DNA of 64,000 nucleotides from Lachnocurva sp045579705 (lineage in GTDB: Bacteria > Bacillota > Clostridia > Lachnospirales > Lachnospiraceae): NCBI GenBank assembly GCA_045579705.1, contig JAZNMP010000034.1, forward strand, positions 1 through 64,000, written 5' to 3'. The notes beneath the pieces are model-generated. The model was given only the letters and a program-made list of their open reading frames with translations. It was not told where the DNA came from and searched no databases. This document shows positions 25,988 through 34,792 of the stretch, one piece after another (the first letter of the stretch is position 1; each line of letters begins with the position of its first letter). Made by a program: the position numbers and the translations under genes.

Positions 25988-28900
25988 ATGCCAGATAGAA
26001 ATAACAATGAAGTGAACGACGGAGTGTCATTTGATAGCGTAAGAATCGGTCTCGCTTCTCCAGAGAAGATCAGAGAGTGGTCTAGAGGAGAGGTAAAGAA
26101 GCCTGAGACTATCAATTACAGAACTCTAAAGCCTGAAAAAGATGGTTTGTTCTGTGAAAGAATCTTTGGACCAACCAAGGATTGGGAATGTCACTGCGGC
26201 AAATATAAGAAAGTAAGATACAAGGGTGTAGTCTGCGATCGATGTGGTGTAGAAGTTACAAAGGCTTCTGTACGTCGTGAGCGTATGGGACATATCGAGC
26301 TTGCAGCTCCTGTATCTCATATTTGGTACTTTAAGGGAATTCCTTCAAGAATGGGTCTCATTCTTGATATTTCCCCAAGAATACTTGAGAGAGTACTCTA
26401 TTTTGCAGCTTATATCGTATTAGACCCGGGTGAAACTTCACTTACTTATAAGCAGATTCTCACTGAGGCTGAATACGCAGAAGCAGTAGAACAGTACGGA
26501 ATGGGTTCATTCCGTGCTGGTATGGGTGCTGAATCTATTAAAGAGCTTCTCGAGGCAATCGACCTTGATAAGGAAGCTGAAGAACTTAGATGTGAACTTA
26601 CAGACGCTAGTGGACAGAAGAAAGCTCGTATTATCAAGAGACTTGATGTAGTAGAAGCTTTCAGAAAGTCTGGCAACAAGCCTGAGTGGATGATTATGAC
26701 AGTAGTTCCTGTAATTCCACCAGACCTTCGTCCTATGGTTCAGCTTGACGGTGGACGTTTTGCTACATCTGATTTGAATGATCTCTACAGAAGAATCATC
26801 AACAGAAATAATAGACTTCGTCGTCTTCTCGAGCTTAAAGCTCCTGATATCATTATTAGAAACGAAAAGCGTATGCTTCAGGAAGCTGTAGATGCGCTTA
26901 TCGATAACGGTCGTCGTGGAAGACCTGTAACAGGACCTGGAAACAGACCACTTAAGTCACTTTCAGACCTCCTTAAGGGTAAATCAGGACGTTTCCGTCA
27001 GAACCTCCTTGGTAAGCGAGTTGACTACTCAGGACGTTCAGTTATCGTCGTAGGACCAGACCTTAAGATTTATCAGTGTGGTCTTCCTAAGGAAATGGCA
27101 CTCGAGCTGTTCAAGCCTTTCGTTATGAAAGAACTCGTACAGAATGGTACAGCTCATAACATTAAGAGTGCGAAGAAGATGGTAGAGCGTGTTGAGCCAG
27201 AAGTTTGGGACGTTCTCGAAGATGTCATCAAAGGACATCCTGTAATGCTTAACCGAGCTCCTACACTTCATAGACTTGGTATTCAGGCATTCGAGCCTAT
27301 CCTCGTAGAAGGAAAAGCTATCCGTCTTCACCCAATGGTATGTATGGCTTACAACGCCGACTTCGACGGTGACCAGATGGCTGCCCACCTTCCACTTACT
27401 CAGGAAGCTCAGGCAGAATGTAGATTTATGCTTCTTTCGCCAAACAATATCCTGAAGCCATCTGACGGTGGTGTAGTATCTGTTCCTGCACAGGATATGG
27501 TACTTGGTATTTACTACCTTACACAGCAGAGAGATGGTGAGCCAGGTGAAGGAAAAGCTTTCAAGGATATTAATGAAGCTATCATGGCTTACTACAACCA
27601 CATCATTACACTTCAGTCAAAGATCAAGGTAAGAGTTGAAAAAACTATGCCAGACGGAACTGTAAAGAGCGGTATCATCGATACATCTCTCGGCCGTATG
27701 ATCTTTAACGAAGTAATCCCACAGGATTTGGGATATGTGGATAGATCAATCCCAGGAAACGAGCTCCTTCTCGAGATCGACTTCCTAGTTGCAAAGAAAC
27801 ATCTTAAGAAGATTCTTGAGGATGTTATGCAGATTCATGGTGCTACAAAGACAGCTGAAACTATCGATGCTGTAAAGGCTATCGGTTACAAGTATTCAAC
27901 ACTTTCAGCTATCACAGTATCTGTATCAGATATGACAGTGCCACCATGTAAGCCAGAGCTTATTGCTGAAGCTGAGAAGAAAGTTGCTCTGATTACAAAG
28001 AAATACAAGAGAGGTCACCTCACAGAAGAGGGACGTTATAAAGAAGTTGTCGAGACATGGAAGAAGACTGATGATGCTCTTACTAAAGAGCTTCTCGCAG
28101 GCTTGGATCCTTACAACAACGTAAAGATGATGGCTGACTCTGGAGCCCGTGGTTCTGAGAAACAGATCAAGCAGCTTGCCGGTATGCGAGGACTGATGGC
28201 CGATACATCAGGACGTACTATCGAACTTCCTATTAAGTCTAACTTCCGAGAAGGTCTGGACGTACTTGAATACTTCATCTCAGCACATAGTGCTCGTAAG
28301 GGTCTGTCAGATACAGCGCTTCGTACAGCCGATTCTGGATACCTTACAAGACGTCTCGTAGACGTTGCACAGGAAATGATCGTTAGAACTAACGACTGTG
28401 TTGAGCCAGGTGCAGAGCTTCCTGGTGAATACATCTCAGCTGTTGTTGATGGCGATGATGTAATCGAAACTCTCGAAGAGAGAATCGCAGGAAGATATAC
28501 ATGTGAAGATATCGTAAATGCTAAGGGTGAAGTTCTCGTTAAGAAGAACCACATGATCACACGTATGCGTGCTGCTCGTGTTGTAAACGAAGCTGTAGAT
28601 TCTAAGACAGGTGAAGCTCTTACAAAGGTTAAGATTAGAACTATCCTTACATGTAGAAGCAAAGACGGTGTTTGTGCTAAGTGTTACGGTATGAACCTTG
28701 CTACTGGAATGCCAGTTCAGGTAGGTGAAGCTATCGGTATCATCGCTGCTCAGTCTATCGGTGAGCCTGGTACACAGCTTACTATGAGAACATTCCATAC
28801 TGGTGGTGTCGCTGGTACTGATATCACACAGGGTCTTCCTCGAGTAGAAGAGTTGTTCGAAGCTCGTAGACCTAAGGGTCTCGCAATCATTACTGAGATC

Positions 28901-29632
28901 CCAGGTAAGGTTGAAATCAAGGAAACAAAGAAGAAGAGAGAAATCGTCGTTACAGATCCAGCTACAGCTGAGTCAAAGACATATCTCATTCCTTATGGTT
29001 CACACATCAAAGTTGCAGATGGCGCTATGCTTGAAGCCGGAGATCCTCTTACAGAAGGTTCTGTATATCCACAGGATATTCTTAAGATTAAGGGCGCACT
29101 TGCTGTTCAGGATTACCTCCTTCAGGAAGTACTTCGTCCATACCGTCTCCAGGGTGTAGAAATCAACGATAAGCATATCGAAGTTATCATTCGTCAGATG
29201 CTTAAACGTGTCCGTATCGAAAATGAGGGAGACACAGGATTCCTTCCAGGACAGCTTGTTGACAAGCTTGAACTTGAAGAAATCAACGCTAAGCTTGAGA
29301 GCGAAGGCAAGCAGCCAGCTACTGCAATCCAGGAACTCCTCGGTATTACAAAGGCTTCTCTTGCTACAGATTCATTCCTTTCAGCTGCATCATTCCAGGA
29401 AACTACAAAGGTTCTTACAGATGCTGCTATCAAGGGAAAGGTCGATCCTCTCGTAGGTCTGAAGGAAAATGTTATCATCGGTCAGCTCATCCCTGCTGGT
29501 ACAGGTATGAAGATGTATCGTAAGACAAACCTTTCTACAGACTACAACGAAGAGCTTAGAAAGAAAGCTATCGAAGCTGAGAGAAAACTCGCTGAGAAGC
29601 AGAAGGAAGAGGAAGCAAAAGCTTCTAAATAA
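25988..29632 (+). CDS. rpoC: DNA-directed RNA polymerase subunit beta'
   Basis: A 1214-residue protein with the N-terminal zinc site (CHCGKYKKVRYKGVVCDRCGVEV), the catalytic Mg loop (AYNADFDGDQMAAHLPLT), bridge and trigger regions (ADSGARGSEKQIKQLAGMRGLMADTSG), and the second zinc cluster (CRSKDGVCAKCYG). The C-terminus is Lys/Glu-rich. It has no large insertions, as expected in Firmicutes. A strong terminator follows, so rpsL is separately transcribed. Confidence 0.99.
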   Translation: MPDRNNNEVNDGVSFDSVRIGLASPEKIREWSRGEVKKPETINYRTLKPEKDGLFCERIFGPTKDWECHCGKYKKVRYKGVVCDRCGVEVTKASVRRERMGHIELAAPVSHIWYFKGIPSRMGLILDISPRILERVLYFAAYIVLDPGETSLTYKQILTEAEYAEAVEQYGMGSFRAGMGAESIKELLEAIDLDKEAEELRCELTDASGQKKARIIKRLDVVEAFRKSGNKPEWMIMTVVPVIPPDLRPMVQLDGGRFATSDLNDLYRRIINRNNRLRRLLELKAPDIIIRNEKRMLQEAVDALIDNGRRGRPVTGPGNRPLKSLSDLLKGKSGRFRQNLLGKRVDYSGRSVIVVGPDLKIYQCGLPKEMALELFKPFVMKELVQNGTAHNIKSAKKMVERVEPEVWDVLEDVIKGHPVMLNRAPTLHRLGIQAFEPILVEGKAIRLHPMVCMAYNADFDGDQMAAHLPLTQEAQAECRFMLLSPNNILKPSDGGVVSVPAQDMVLGIYYLTQQRDGEPGEGKAFKDINEAIMAYYNHIITLQSKIKVRVEKTMPDGTVKSGIIDTSLGRMIFNEVIPQDLGYVDRSIPGNELLLEIDFLVAKKHLKKILEDVMQIHGATKTAETIDAVKAIGYKYSTLSAITVSVSDMTVPPCKPELIAEAEKKVALITKKYKRGHLTEEGRYKEVVETWKKTDDALTKELLAGLDPYNNVKMMADSGARGSEKQIKQLAGMRGLMADTSGRTIELPIKSNFREGLDVLEYFISAHSARKGLSDTALRTADSGYLTRRLVDVAQEMIVRTNDCVEPGAELPGEYISAVVDGDDVIETLEERIAGRYTCEDIVNAKGEVLVKKNHMITRMRAARVVNEAVDSKTGEALTKVKIRTILTCRSKDGVCAKCYGMNLATGMPVQVGEAIGIIAAQSIGEPGTQLTMRTFHTGGVAGTDITQGLPRVEELFEARRPKGLAIITEIPGKVEIKETKKKREIVVTDPATAESKTYLIPYGSHIKVADGAMLEAGDPLTEGSVYPQDILKIKGALAVQDYLLQEVLRPYRLQGVEINDKHIEVIIRQMLKRVRIENEGDTGFLPGQLVDKLELEEINAKLESEGKQPATAIQELLGITKASLATDSFLSAASFQETTKVLTDAAIKGKVDPLVGLKENVIIGQLIPAGTGMKMYRKTNLSTDYNEELRKKAIEAERKLAEKQKEEEAKASK

Positions 29633-29642
29633 TCTTTAAATT

Positions 29643-29686
29643 AAAAACTCACCACTTGAGGTTAACCTCGGTGGTGAGTTTTTTTA
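29643..29686 (+). terminator. Intrinsic terminator after rpoC
   Basis: AAACTCACCAC and GTGGTGAGTTT form an 11-bp stem with an inner GAGGTTAACCTC palindrome, followed by T7. Confidence 0.93.
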
Positions 29687-29749
29687 TGCAAAAAAAGTGG
29701 GGCATATCATATTGATATGCCTCACTAATCTATATGCGATGTTTATAGG

Positions 29750-30631
29750 TTATTTTAAAGGTGTCTGTCCTAGAACTTTCTGTCTAATCTTTACACCTGT
29801 TTTGGTTCCGGCCAGTCCGCCGATTCCAGTTTCTCTGATGTCGGCGCTCATACAATGTCCGATGTTTCTCATGGCATCAAAGACTTCATCTGCAGGAATT
29901 GCGCTCTTGATTCCGCACATAGACATGTCTGCAGCTGTTACAGCGTTTATAGCACCGATTACATTTCTCTTAACGCATGGAACTTCTACTAATCCTGCAA
30001 CTGGGTCGCATGAAAGTCCGAGCAAAGCTTTGAGAGCGAGTGCAGAAGCGTTTGCAATCTCAAAGTTTGAACCGCCTTTTAGATAACAGATAGCGCCTGC
30101 AGCCATAGCTGATGCAGAACCGATTTCTGCCTGGCAACCGCCTTCGGCTCCTGAAAGAGTAGCTCGGTTGGCTATGACGCCGCCAATTCCGGCAGTTACA
30201 TAGAGGGCTTCAACCATCTGATCATCAGAGAGATTCATTTCTTCCTGGAATGTGATAAGTACAGCTGGAACTACTCCGCATGATCCTGCTGTAGGGGAAG
30301 CGACGATTCGTTTCATGCAGGCGTTGCAGGATGCAACTTTGAGAGCGCGTTCCATGATACGACCGAGGAAGTCACCGACGATCAAGGAATTCTTTTTCCG
30401 CGCAGCGGATACGAGTTCTGCTTCGCCACCTATTAGTTCGCTAGGGGACTTCATGTCGGCTTCGTAAGAGAGGTCGGACTCCTTCATGGCAATGTAGAGT
30501 CCTTTCATCTTATTATAGGATGTTTCCGGATCGATGCCGGATTCTTTGCAGTCTTCGTCCTGAATGACTTTCCAGATAGGAAGGTCCAGGGAAGCACTGT
30601 CTTTGCATAATTGTTCGAGTGAATTGTACAT
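29750..30631 (-). CDS. sdaAA: L-serine dehydratase, iron-sulfur type, alpha subunit
   Basis: A 293-residue protein with the alpha-subunit pattern SPTAGSCGVVPAVL, TLSGAEGGCQAEIGSASAMAAGA, and LSCDPVAGLVEVPCVKRN; these hold the conserved Cys residues for the [4Fe-4S] cluster that activates serine. It deaminates L-serine to pyruvate and ammonia in the cytoplasm. It is the second gene of a two-gene minus-strand operon, 11 bases after the beta subunit. The pair is inserted against the direction of the ribosomal genes, between rpoC and rpsL. Confidence 0.96.
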   Translation of the reverse strand: MYNSLEQLCKDSASLDLPIWKVIQDEDCKESGIDPETSYNKMKGLYIAMKESDLSYEADMKSPSELIGGEAELVSAARKKNSLIVGDFLGRIMERALKVASCNACMKRIVASPTAGSCGVVPAVLITFQEEMNLSDDQMVEALYVTAGIGGVIANRATLSGAEGGCQAEIGSASAMAAGAICYLKGGSNFEIANASALALKALLGLSCDPVAGLVEVPCVKRNVIGAINAVTAADMSMCGIKSAIPADEVFDAMRNIGHCMSADIRETGIGGLAGTKTGVKIRQKVLGQTPLK

Positions 30632-30642
30632 GTTAAACCTTT

Positions 30643-31305
30643 CTATACTGGTGAGTAGTAAGTTACCTTTTTTATGCCGTTTAGAGTGCGAAGTTTCTCG
30701 ACTGATTTAGGGTAAACTTCTTCGTCGCATTCGATGATCATGACGGCGTTCTTGCCACGGCCGTCTCTGTGAAGAGAAAGGTTGGCGATGTTGATTCCGG
30801 CCTTGTGAAGGAAGGCGGAAACGTCGGCTACACAACCAGGCTGATCGGAGTTTGTGATGATCAGTGTAGGGTACTCGCCGGTGAATTCGACAGGCATATT
30901 GTTTATAGTGTTAACCATGATTCGTCCAGCACCGATGCTTGAAGATACGACTGTTGTAGTAGAACCGTCGTCGCTGGTGATGGTAATCTGGACTGAATTC
31001 GGGTGAGCTTTTTCGCCGAGGTCGATGGTTCCGAAAGTGAAGTCAAGACCGGCTTCCTGTGCAACTTCAAAAGCATTTGGGATTCGAGGGTCAGAAACAT
31101 CGAGACCGAGTAGACCAGCTACGAGAGCTTTGTCTGTGCCGTGACCTTTGCCGGAGAGGGCGAAAGAACCGTGAAGCAGGATTTCTGCTTTGTGGAAATG
31201 CTCGCCGGCCAGCTTTCTGGAAACGAGACCGATTCGAACGGCTCCTGCTGTGTGGGAGCTGGATGGACCAACCATTACTGGTCCTACGATATCAAATAGA
31301 TTCAT
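30643..31305 (-). CDS. sdaAB: L-serine dehydratase, iron-sulfur type, beta subunit
   Basis: A 220-residue protein with the beta-subunit start (FDIVGPVMVGPSSSHTAGAVRIG), LHGSFALSGKGHGTDKALVAGLLG, and a C-terminal ACT domain (YPTLIITNSDQPGCVADVSAFLHKAGINIANLSLHRDGRGKNAVMIIE). ACT domains bind amino acids and may give substrate control. AAGGAAGAC lies before its ATG on the minus strand. A perfect palindrome lies upstream of it, in the region shared with the rpsL promoter. Confidence 0.95.
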   Translation of the reverse strand: MNLFDIVGPVMVGPSSSHTAGAVRIGLVSRKLAGEHFHKAEILLHGSFALSGKGHGTDKALVAGLLGLDVSDPRIPNAFEVAQEAGLDFTFGTIDLGEKAHPNSVQITITSDDGSTTTVVSSSIGAGRIMVNTINNMPVEFTGEYPTLIITNSDQPGCVADVSAFLHKAGINIANLSLHRDGRGKNAVMIIECDEEVYPKSVEKLRTLNGIKKVTYYSPV

Positions 31306-31381
31306 ATGTCTTCCTTTTTATATATGTAAGTATTGGGTTTATAAGGTATTTTTAAAATCAAATCGATTTTTATTATAATAA

Positions 31382-31397
31382 CACAATCGAGATTGTG
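31382..31397. promoter_or_regulatory. Candidate operator palindrome between sdaAB and rpsL
   Basis: CACAATCGAGATTGTG is a perfect 16-base palindrome. On the minus strand it lies just upstream of a TATAAT box (31377-31372), so a bound protein would sit in the sdaAB promoter; the rpsL -35 is 16 bases away on the other side. Confidence 0.55.
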
Positions 31398-31412
31398 AGA
31401 AAACAAAAAATC

Positions 31413-31441
31413 TTGACAAAGCGTATTTCAGAATCTATAAT
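31413..31441 (+). promoter_or_regulatory. Consensus sigma-A promoter for rpsL-rpsG-fusA
   Basis: TTGACA (31413-31418), a 17-base spacer and TATAAT (31436-31441) match the consensus at all 12 positions. Confidence 0.93.
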
Positions 31442-31491
31442 ACATAAAGTATGCGTTTATATACGCAAAAATAAGATTAGGAGGTGAAAAA

Positions 31492-31911
31492 ATGCCAACA
31501 TTCAACCAGTTAGTACGTAAGGGAAGAAAGACATCTGATAAGAAGTCTAAGTCTCCAGCTCTTCAGAGAGGTTTCAACTCACTTAAGAAGAGACCTATCG
31601 AAACATCATCACCACAGAAACGTGGTGTATGTACAGCTGTTAAGACTGCTACCCCTAAGAAGCCTAACTCTGCTCTTCGTAAGATCGCCAGAGTACGTCT
31701 TTCTAACGGTATCGAAGTAACAAGCTACATCCCTGGTGAAGGTCACAACCTTCAGGAGCATAGCGTTGTTCTCGTTCGTGGTGGAAGAGTAAAGGATCTT
31801 CCTGGTACTCGTTACCACATCGTTAGAGGTACACTTGATACAGCAGGTGTTGCCGACAGAAAACAGGCTCGTTCCAAGTACGGCGTCAAGAAGCCTAAAG
31901 CTTCTAAGTAA
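31492..31911 (+). CDS. rpsL: 30S ribosomal protein S12
   Basis: A 139-residue protein with PTFNQLVRKGRK, KRGVCTAVKTATPKKPNSALRKIARVRLSNGIEVTSYIPGEGHNLQEHSVVLVRGGRVKDLPGTRYHIVRG. The streptomycin-site Lys residues (TPKKPNS and RVKDLPG) are present, so no classical resistance change is seen. AGGAGGTG precedes the ATG. It is the first gene of the str operon here. Confidence 0.98.
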   Translation: MPTFNQLVRKGRKTSDKKSKSPALQRGFNSLKKRPIETSSPQKRGVCTAVKTATPKKPNSALRKIARVRLSNGIEVTSYIPGEGHNLQEHSVVLVRGGRVKDLPGTRYHIVRGTLDTAGVADRKQARSKYGVKKPKASK

Positions 31912-32059
31912 TTTGGAAAAAAGAAAGACGCTAGTAGAGTAATTCACAAATTTATGGTTAGTGTTAAGGCTTTTTTCACTTGAAGAACCTTAATGCACGA
32001 ACACAATTAAATTAGTGAGTACCAATGAATTAATCCTAATGATTAAGGAGGGAAGAAAC

Positions 32060-32530
32060 GTGCCACGTAAAGGACATATTCAGAAAAGAGATGTGCTTAG
32101 CGATCCAATTTACAACAGCAAGGTTGTAACTAAGCTCATCAATAACATTATGCTCGACGGTAAAAAGGGTACTGCACAGAAGATCGTTTACGGTGCCTTT
32201 GAAAAGGTTGAGGAAAAGACTGGCAAGCCAGCTATGGAAGTATTCCAGGAAGCTATGAACAACGTAATGCCAGTTCTCGAAGTAAAGGCAAGAAGAATCG
32301 GTGGAGCTACATATCAGGTTCCTATCGAAGTTCGCGCAGACCGCCGTCAGGCTCTCGGTCTTCGTTGGCTCACAATGTTCTCAAGAAAGAGAAGTGAGAA
32401 GACAATGGTAGATCGTCTTGCAAATGAGCTAATGGATGCTGCTAACAATACTGGTGCTGCTGTAAAGCGTAAAGAAGAAATGCACCGTATGGCAGAAGCT
32501 AATAAGGCATTCGCTCATTACAGATTCTAA
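32060..32530 (+). CDS. rpsG: 30S ribosomal protein S7
   Basis: A 156-residue protein (the standard length) starting PRKGHIQKRDVLSDPIYNSKVVTKLINNIMLDGKKGTAQKIVYGAFE. The GTG at 32060 is chosen over an upstream in-frame ATG at 32015 because AAGGAGGG lies nine bases before it and S7 proteins begin here. The 148-base gap after rpsL holds a weak TTAAGGC/GAACCTTAA hairpin that might be a leader; no clear regulatory element is assigned. Confidence 0.97.
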   Translation: MPRKGHIQKRDVLSDPIYNSKVVTKLINNIMLDGKKGTAQKIVYGAFEKVEEKTGKPAMEVFQEAMNNVMPVLEVKARRIGGATYQVPIEVRADRRQALGLRWLTMFSRKRSEKTMVDRLANELMDAANNTGAAVKRKEEMHRMAEANKAFAHYRF

Positions 32531-32550
32531 TTACGAAGGAGGAAACAATC

Positions 32551-34668
32551 TTGGCTAAAAGAGAGTATCCCCTCGAGTTAACAAGAAATATCGGTATTAT
32601 GGCCCACATCGATGCCGGAAAGACTACGCTTACAGAGCGTATTCTTTTCTACACAGGTGTTAACTATAAGATCGGTGAAACATACGAGGGAACTGCTACT
32701 ATGGACTGGATGGAGCAGGAGCAGGAACGTGGTATTACTATCACATCTGCTGCTACAACATGCCATTGGACAGAGCAGGAACAGGCAGGCCCTAAGAAGG
32801 GTGCTAAAGAACACAGAATCAACATCATCGATACTCCTGGACACGTAGACTTCACAGTAGAAGTTGAGCGTTCACTTCGAGTTCTCGATGGATCAGTTGG
32901 TGTATTCGATGCTAAGGGTGGTGTTGAGCCTCAGTCTGAAAACGTTTGGAGACAGGCTGATACATACAACGTACCACGTATGGCTTTCGTAAATAAGATG
33001 GATATTCTTGGTGCTAACTTCTTCAACACAGTTGATGAAATCGGTACTAAGCTTGGAAAGAATGCCGTATGCGTTCAGCTTCCTATCGGTAAGGAAGATC
33101 ACTTCGAAGGTATCATCGACCTCTTCGAGATGAAGGCTTATTATTATCATGATAAGCAGGGTATGGATATCTCTATCGAAGAAATCCCTGACGATATGAA
33201 GGAACAGGCTGAAGAATATCATACAGAACTTATCGAGAAAATCTGCGACTTAGACGAAGATCTAATGGAGAAATATCTCGAAGGTGAGGAAATTGATATT
33301 CCTACACTTAAGGCTGCACTTAGAAAGGGAACAATCGCTAACGAAGCAGTTCCTGTATTCTGTGGTTCAGCTCACCAGAACAAGGGTATTCAGAAGCTTC
33401 TTGATGGTATTATCGATTACATGCCAGCTCCAACAGATATCGCTGATATCGATGGAACAGATATGGAAGGTAACCCAACAGTTCGTCACTCATCAGATGA
33501 GGAACCATTCTCAGCCCTTGCATTCAAGATTATGACAGATCCATTCGTAGGTCGTCTTGCATTCATCCGTGTATACTCTGGTTCACTTAGAACTGGTTCA
33601 TACGTATACAACTCTGTAAAGGGTAAGAAGGAAAGAGTATCACGTCTTCTTCAGATGCATGCTAATAAGAGACAGGAAATCGAGGAAGTATTCTCAGGTG
33701 ATATCGCTGCTGTAGTTGGTTTCAAGAACACAACAACAGGTGACACAATCTGTGACGAGCAGCACCCAGTTATCCTTGAGTCTATGGAATTCCCAGAGCC
33801 TGTTATCGAGCTCGCTATCGAGCCTAAGACTAAAGCAGCTCAGCAGAAGATGGGTGAAGCTCTTGCAAAACTTGCAGAAGAAGATCCTACATTCAGAGCT
33901 CATACAGATGAAGAGACAGGTCAGACAATCATCGCCGGAATGGGTGAGCTTCACCTTGAGATCATTGTAGACCGTCTTATGAGAGAGTTCGGCGTTGAAG
34001 CTAACGTTGGTGCTCCTCAGGTTGCTTACAAGGAAACATTTACAGAGCCAGTTGACCAGGAATACAAGTATGCTAAGCAGTCTGGTGGACGTGGTCAGTA
34101 CGGACACTGTAAAGTACGTTTCACACCTATGGAAGCAAATGGCGAGGAACTTTACAAGTTCGTAAACTCAGTTACAGGTGGGTCTATTCCTAAGGAATAC
34201 ATCCCATCAGTTGACGCTGGTATCCAGGAAGCTGCTGAAGCCGGTGTTGTTGCTGGATTCCCACTTATCGGATTCCAGGCTGAGTGTTATGATGGTTCTT
34301 ACCATGAAGTCGTTTCTTCAGAAATGGCATTCCACATTGCTGGTTCTCTCTGCTTTAAAGAGGCTATGAAGAAGGCTAACGCAGTTATCCTTGAGCCTAT
34401 CATGAAGGTAGAAGTTACAATGCCTGAAGAATACATGGGTGATGTAATCGGTGATATCAACTCACGTCGTGGTAGAGTTGAGAGCATGGACGATGTTGGA
34501 AACGGAAAGAAAGTTACAGCTTATGTACCACTTTCAGAAATGTTCGGTTATTCAACAGACCTTCGTTCTGCTACACAGGGACGTGGTAACTACTCAATGT
34601 TCTTCGAGAAGTATGAACAGGCTCCTAAGAACATCCAGGAGAAGGTAGTTGCTGCTCACGCAAAATAA
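32551..34668 (+). CDS. fusA: Translation elongation factor G
   Basis: A 705-residue GTPase with a TTG start (AAGGAGG upstream). G-motifs are AHIDAGKTT, ERGITITSA, DTPGHVDF and NKMD. Domains II-V follow, including SGGRGQYGHCKV (domain IV) and the GDVIGDINSRRGRV loop near the end. It drives translocation of tRNAs and mRNA on the ribosome. The size and motif set are normal. Confidence 0.98.
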   Translation: MAKREYPLELTRNIGIMAHIDAGKTTLTERILFYTGVNYKIGETYEGTATMDWMEQEQERGITITSAATTCHWTEQEQAGPKKGAKEHRINIIDTPGHVDFTVEVERSLRVLDGSVGVFDAKGGVEPQSENVWRQADTYNVPRMAFVNKMDILGANFFNTVDEIGTKLGKNAVCVQLPIGKEDHFEGIIDLFEMKAYYYHDKQGMDISIEEIPDDMKEQAEEYHTELIEKICDLDEDLMEKYLEGEEIDIPTLKAALRKGTIANEAVPVFCGSAHQNKGIQKLLDGIIDYMPAPTDIADIDGTDMEGNPTVRHSSDEEPFSALAFKIMTDPFVGRLAFIRVYSGSLRTGSYVYNSVKGKKERVSRLLQMHANKRQEIEEVFSGDIAAVVGFKNTTTGDTICDEQHPVILESMEFPEPVIELAIEPKTKAAQQKMGEALAKLAEEDPTFRAHTDEETGQTIIAGMGELHLEIIVDRLMREFGVEANVGAPQVAYKETFTEPVDQEYKYAKQSGGRGQYGHCKVRFTPMEANGEELYKFVNSVTGGSIPKEYIPSVDAGIQEAAEAGVVAGFPLIGFQAECYDGSYHEVVSSEMAFHIAGSLCFKEAMKKANAVILEPIMKVEVTMPEEYMGDVIGDINSRRGRVESMDDVGNGKKVTAYVPLSEMFGYSTDLRSATQGRGNYSMFFEKYEQAPKNIQEKVVAAHAK

Positions 34669-34691
34669 AAAAATCGGTTGAAAAAACCGTG

Positions 34692-34728
34692 CTTCTCGGA
34701 TATACTCAATATGTTCGAGAAGTTTTAT
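34692..34728 (+). terminator. Weak hairpin between fusA and tuf
   Basis: CTTCTCG (34692-34698) pairs with CGAGAAG (34716-34722), followed by TTTTAT. It is preceded by a CGGTT/AACCG mini-hairpin. It may reduce read-through into tuf. I could not see a clear promoter in the rest of the 124-base gap. Confidence 0.45.
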
Positions 34729-34792
34729 AAAAATATTCGAATTAGTTAAAAATTGCTTAAAAGCGTAAATTTATTTTAAGGAGGAAGTTAAG

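Noticed and set aside
27038..27601. A 187-codon minus-strand frame in rpoC
   Set aside because: It overlaps conserved rpoC coding sequence and has no ribosome site or motif.
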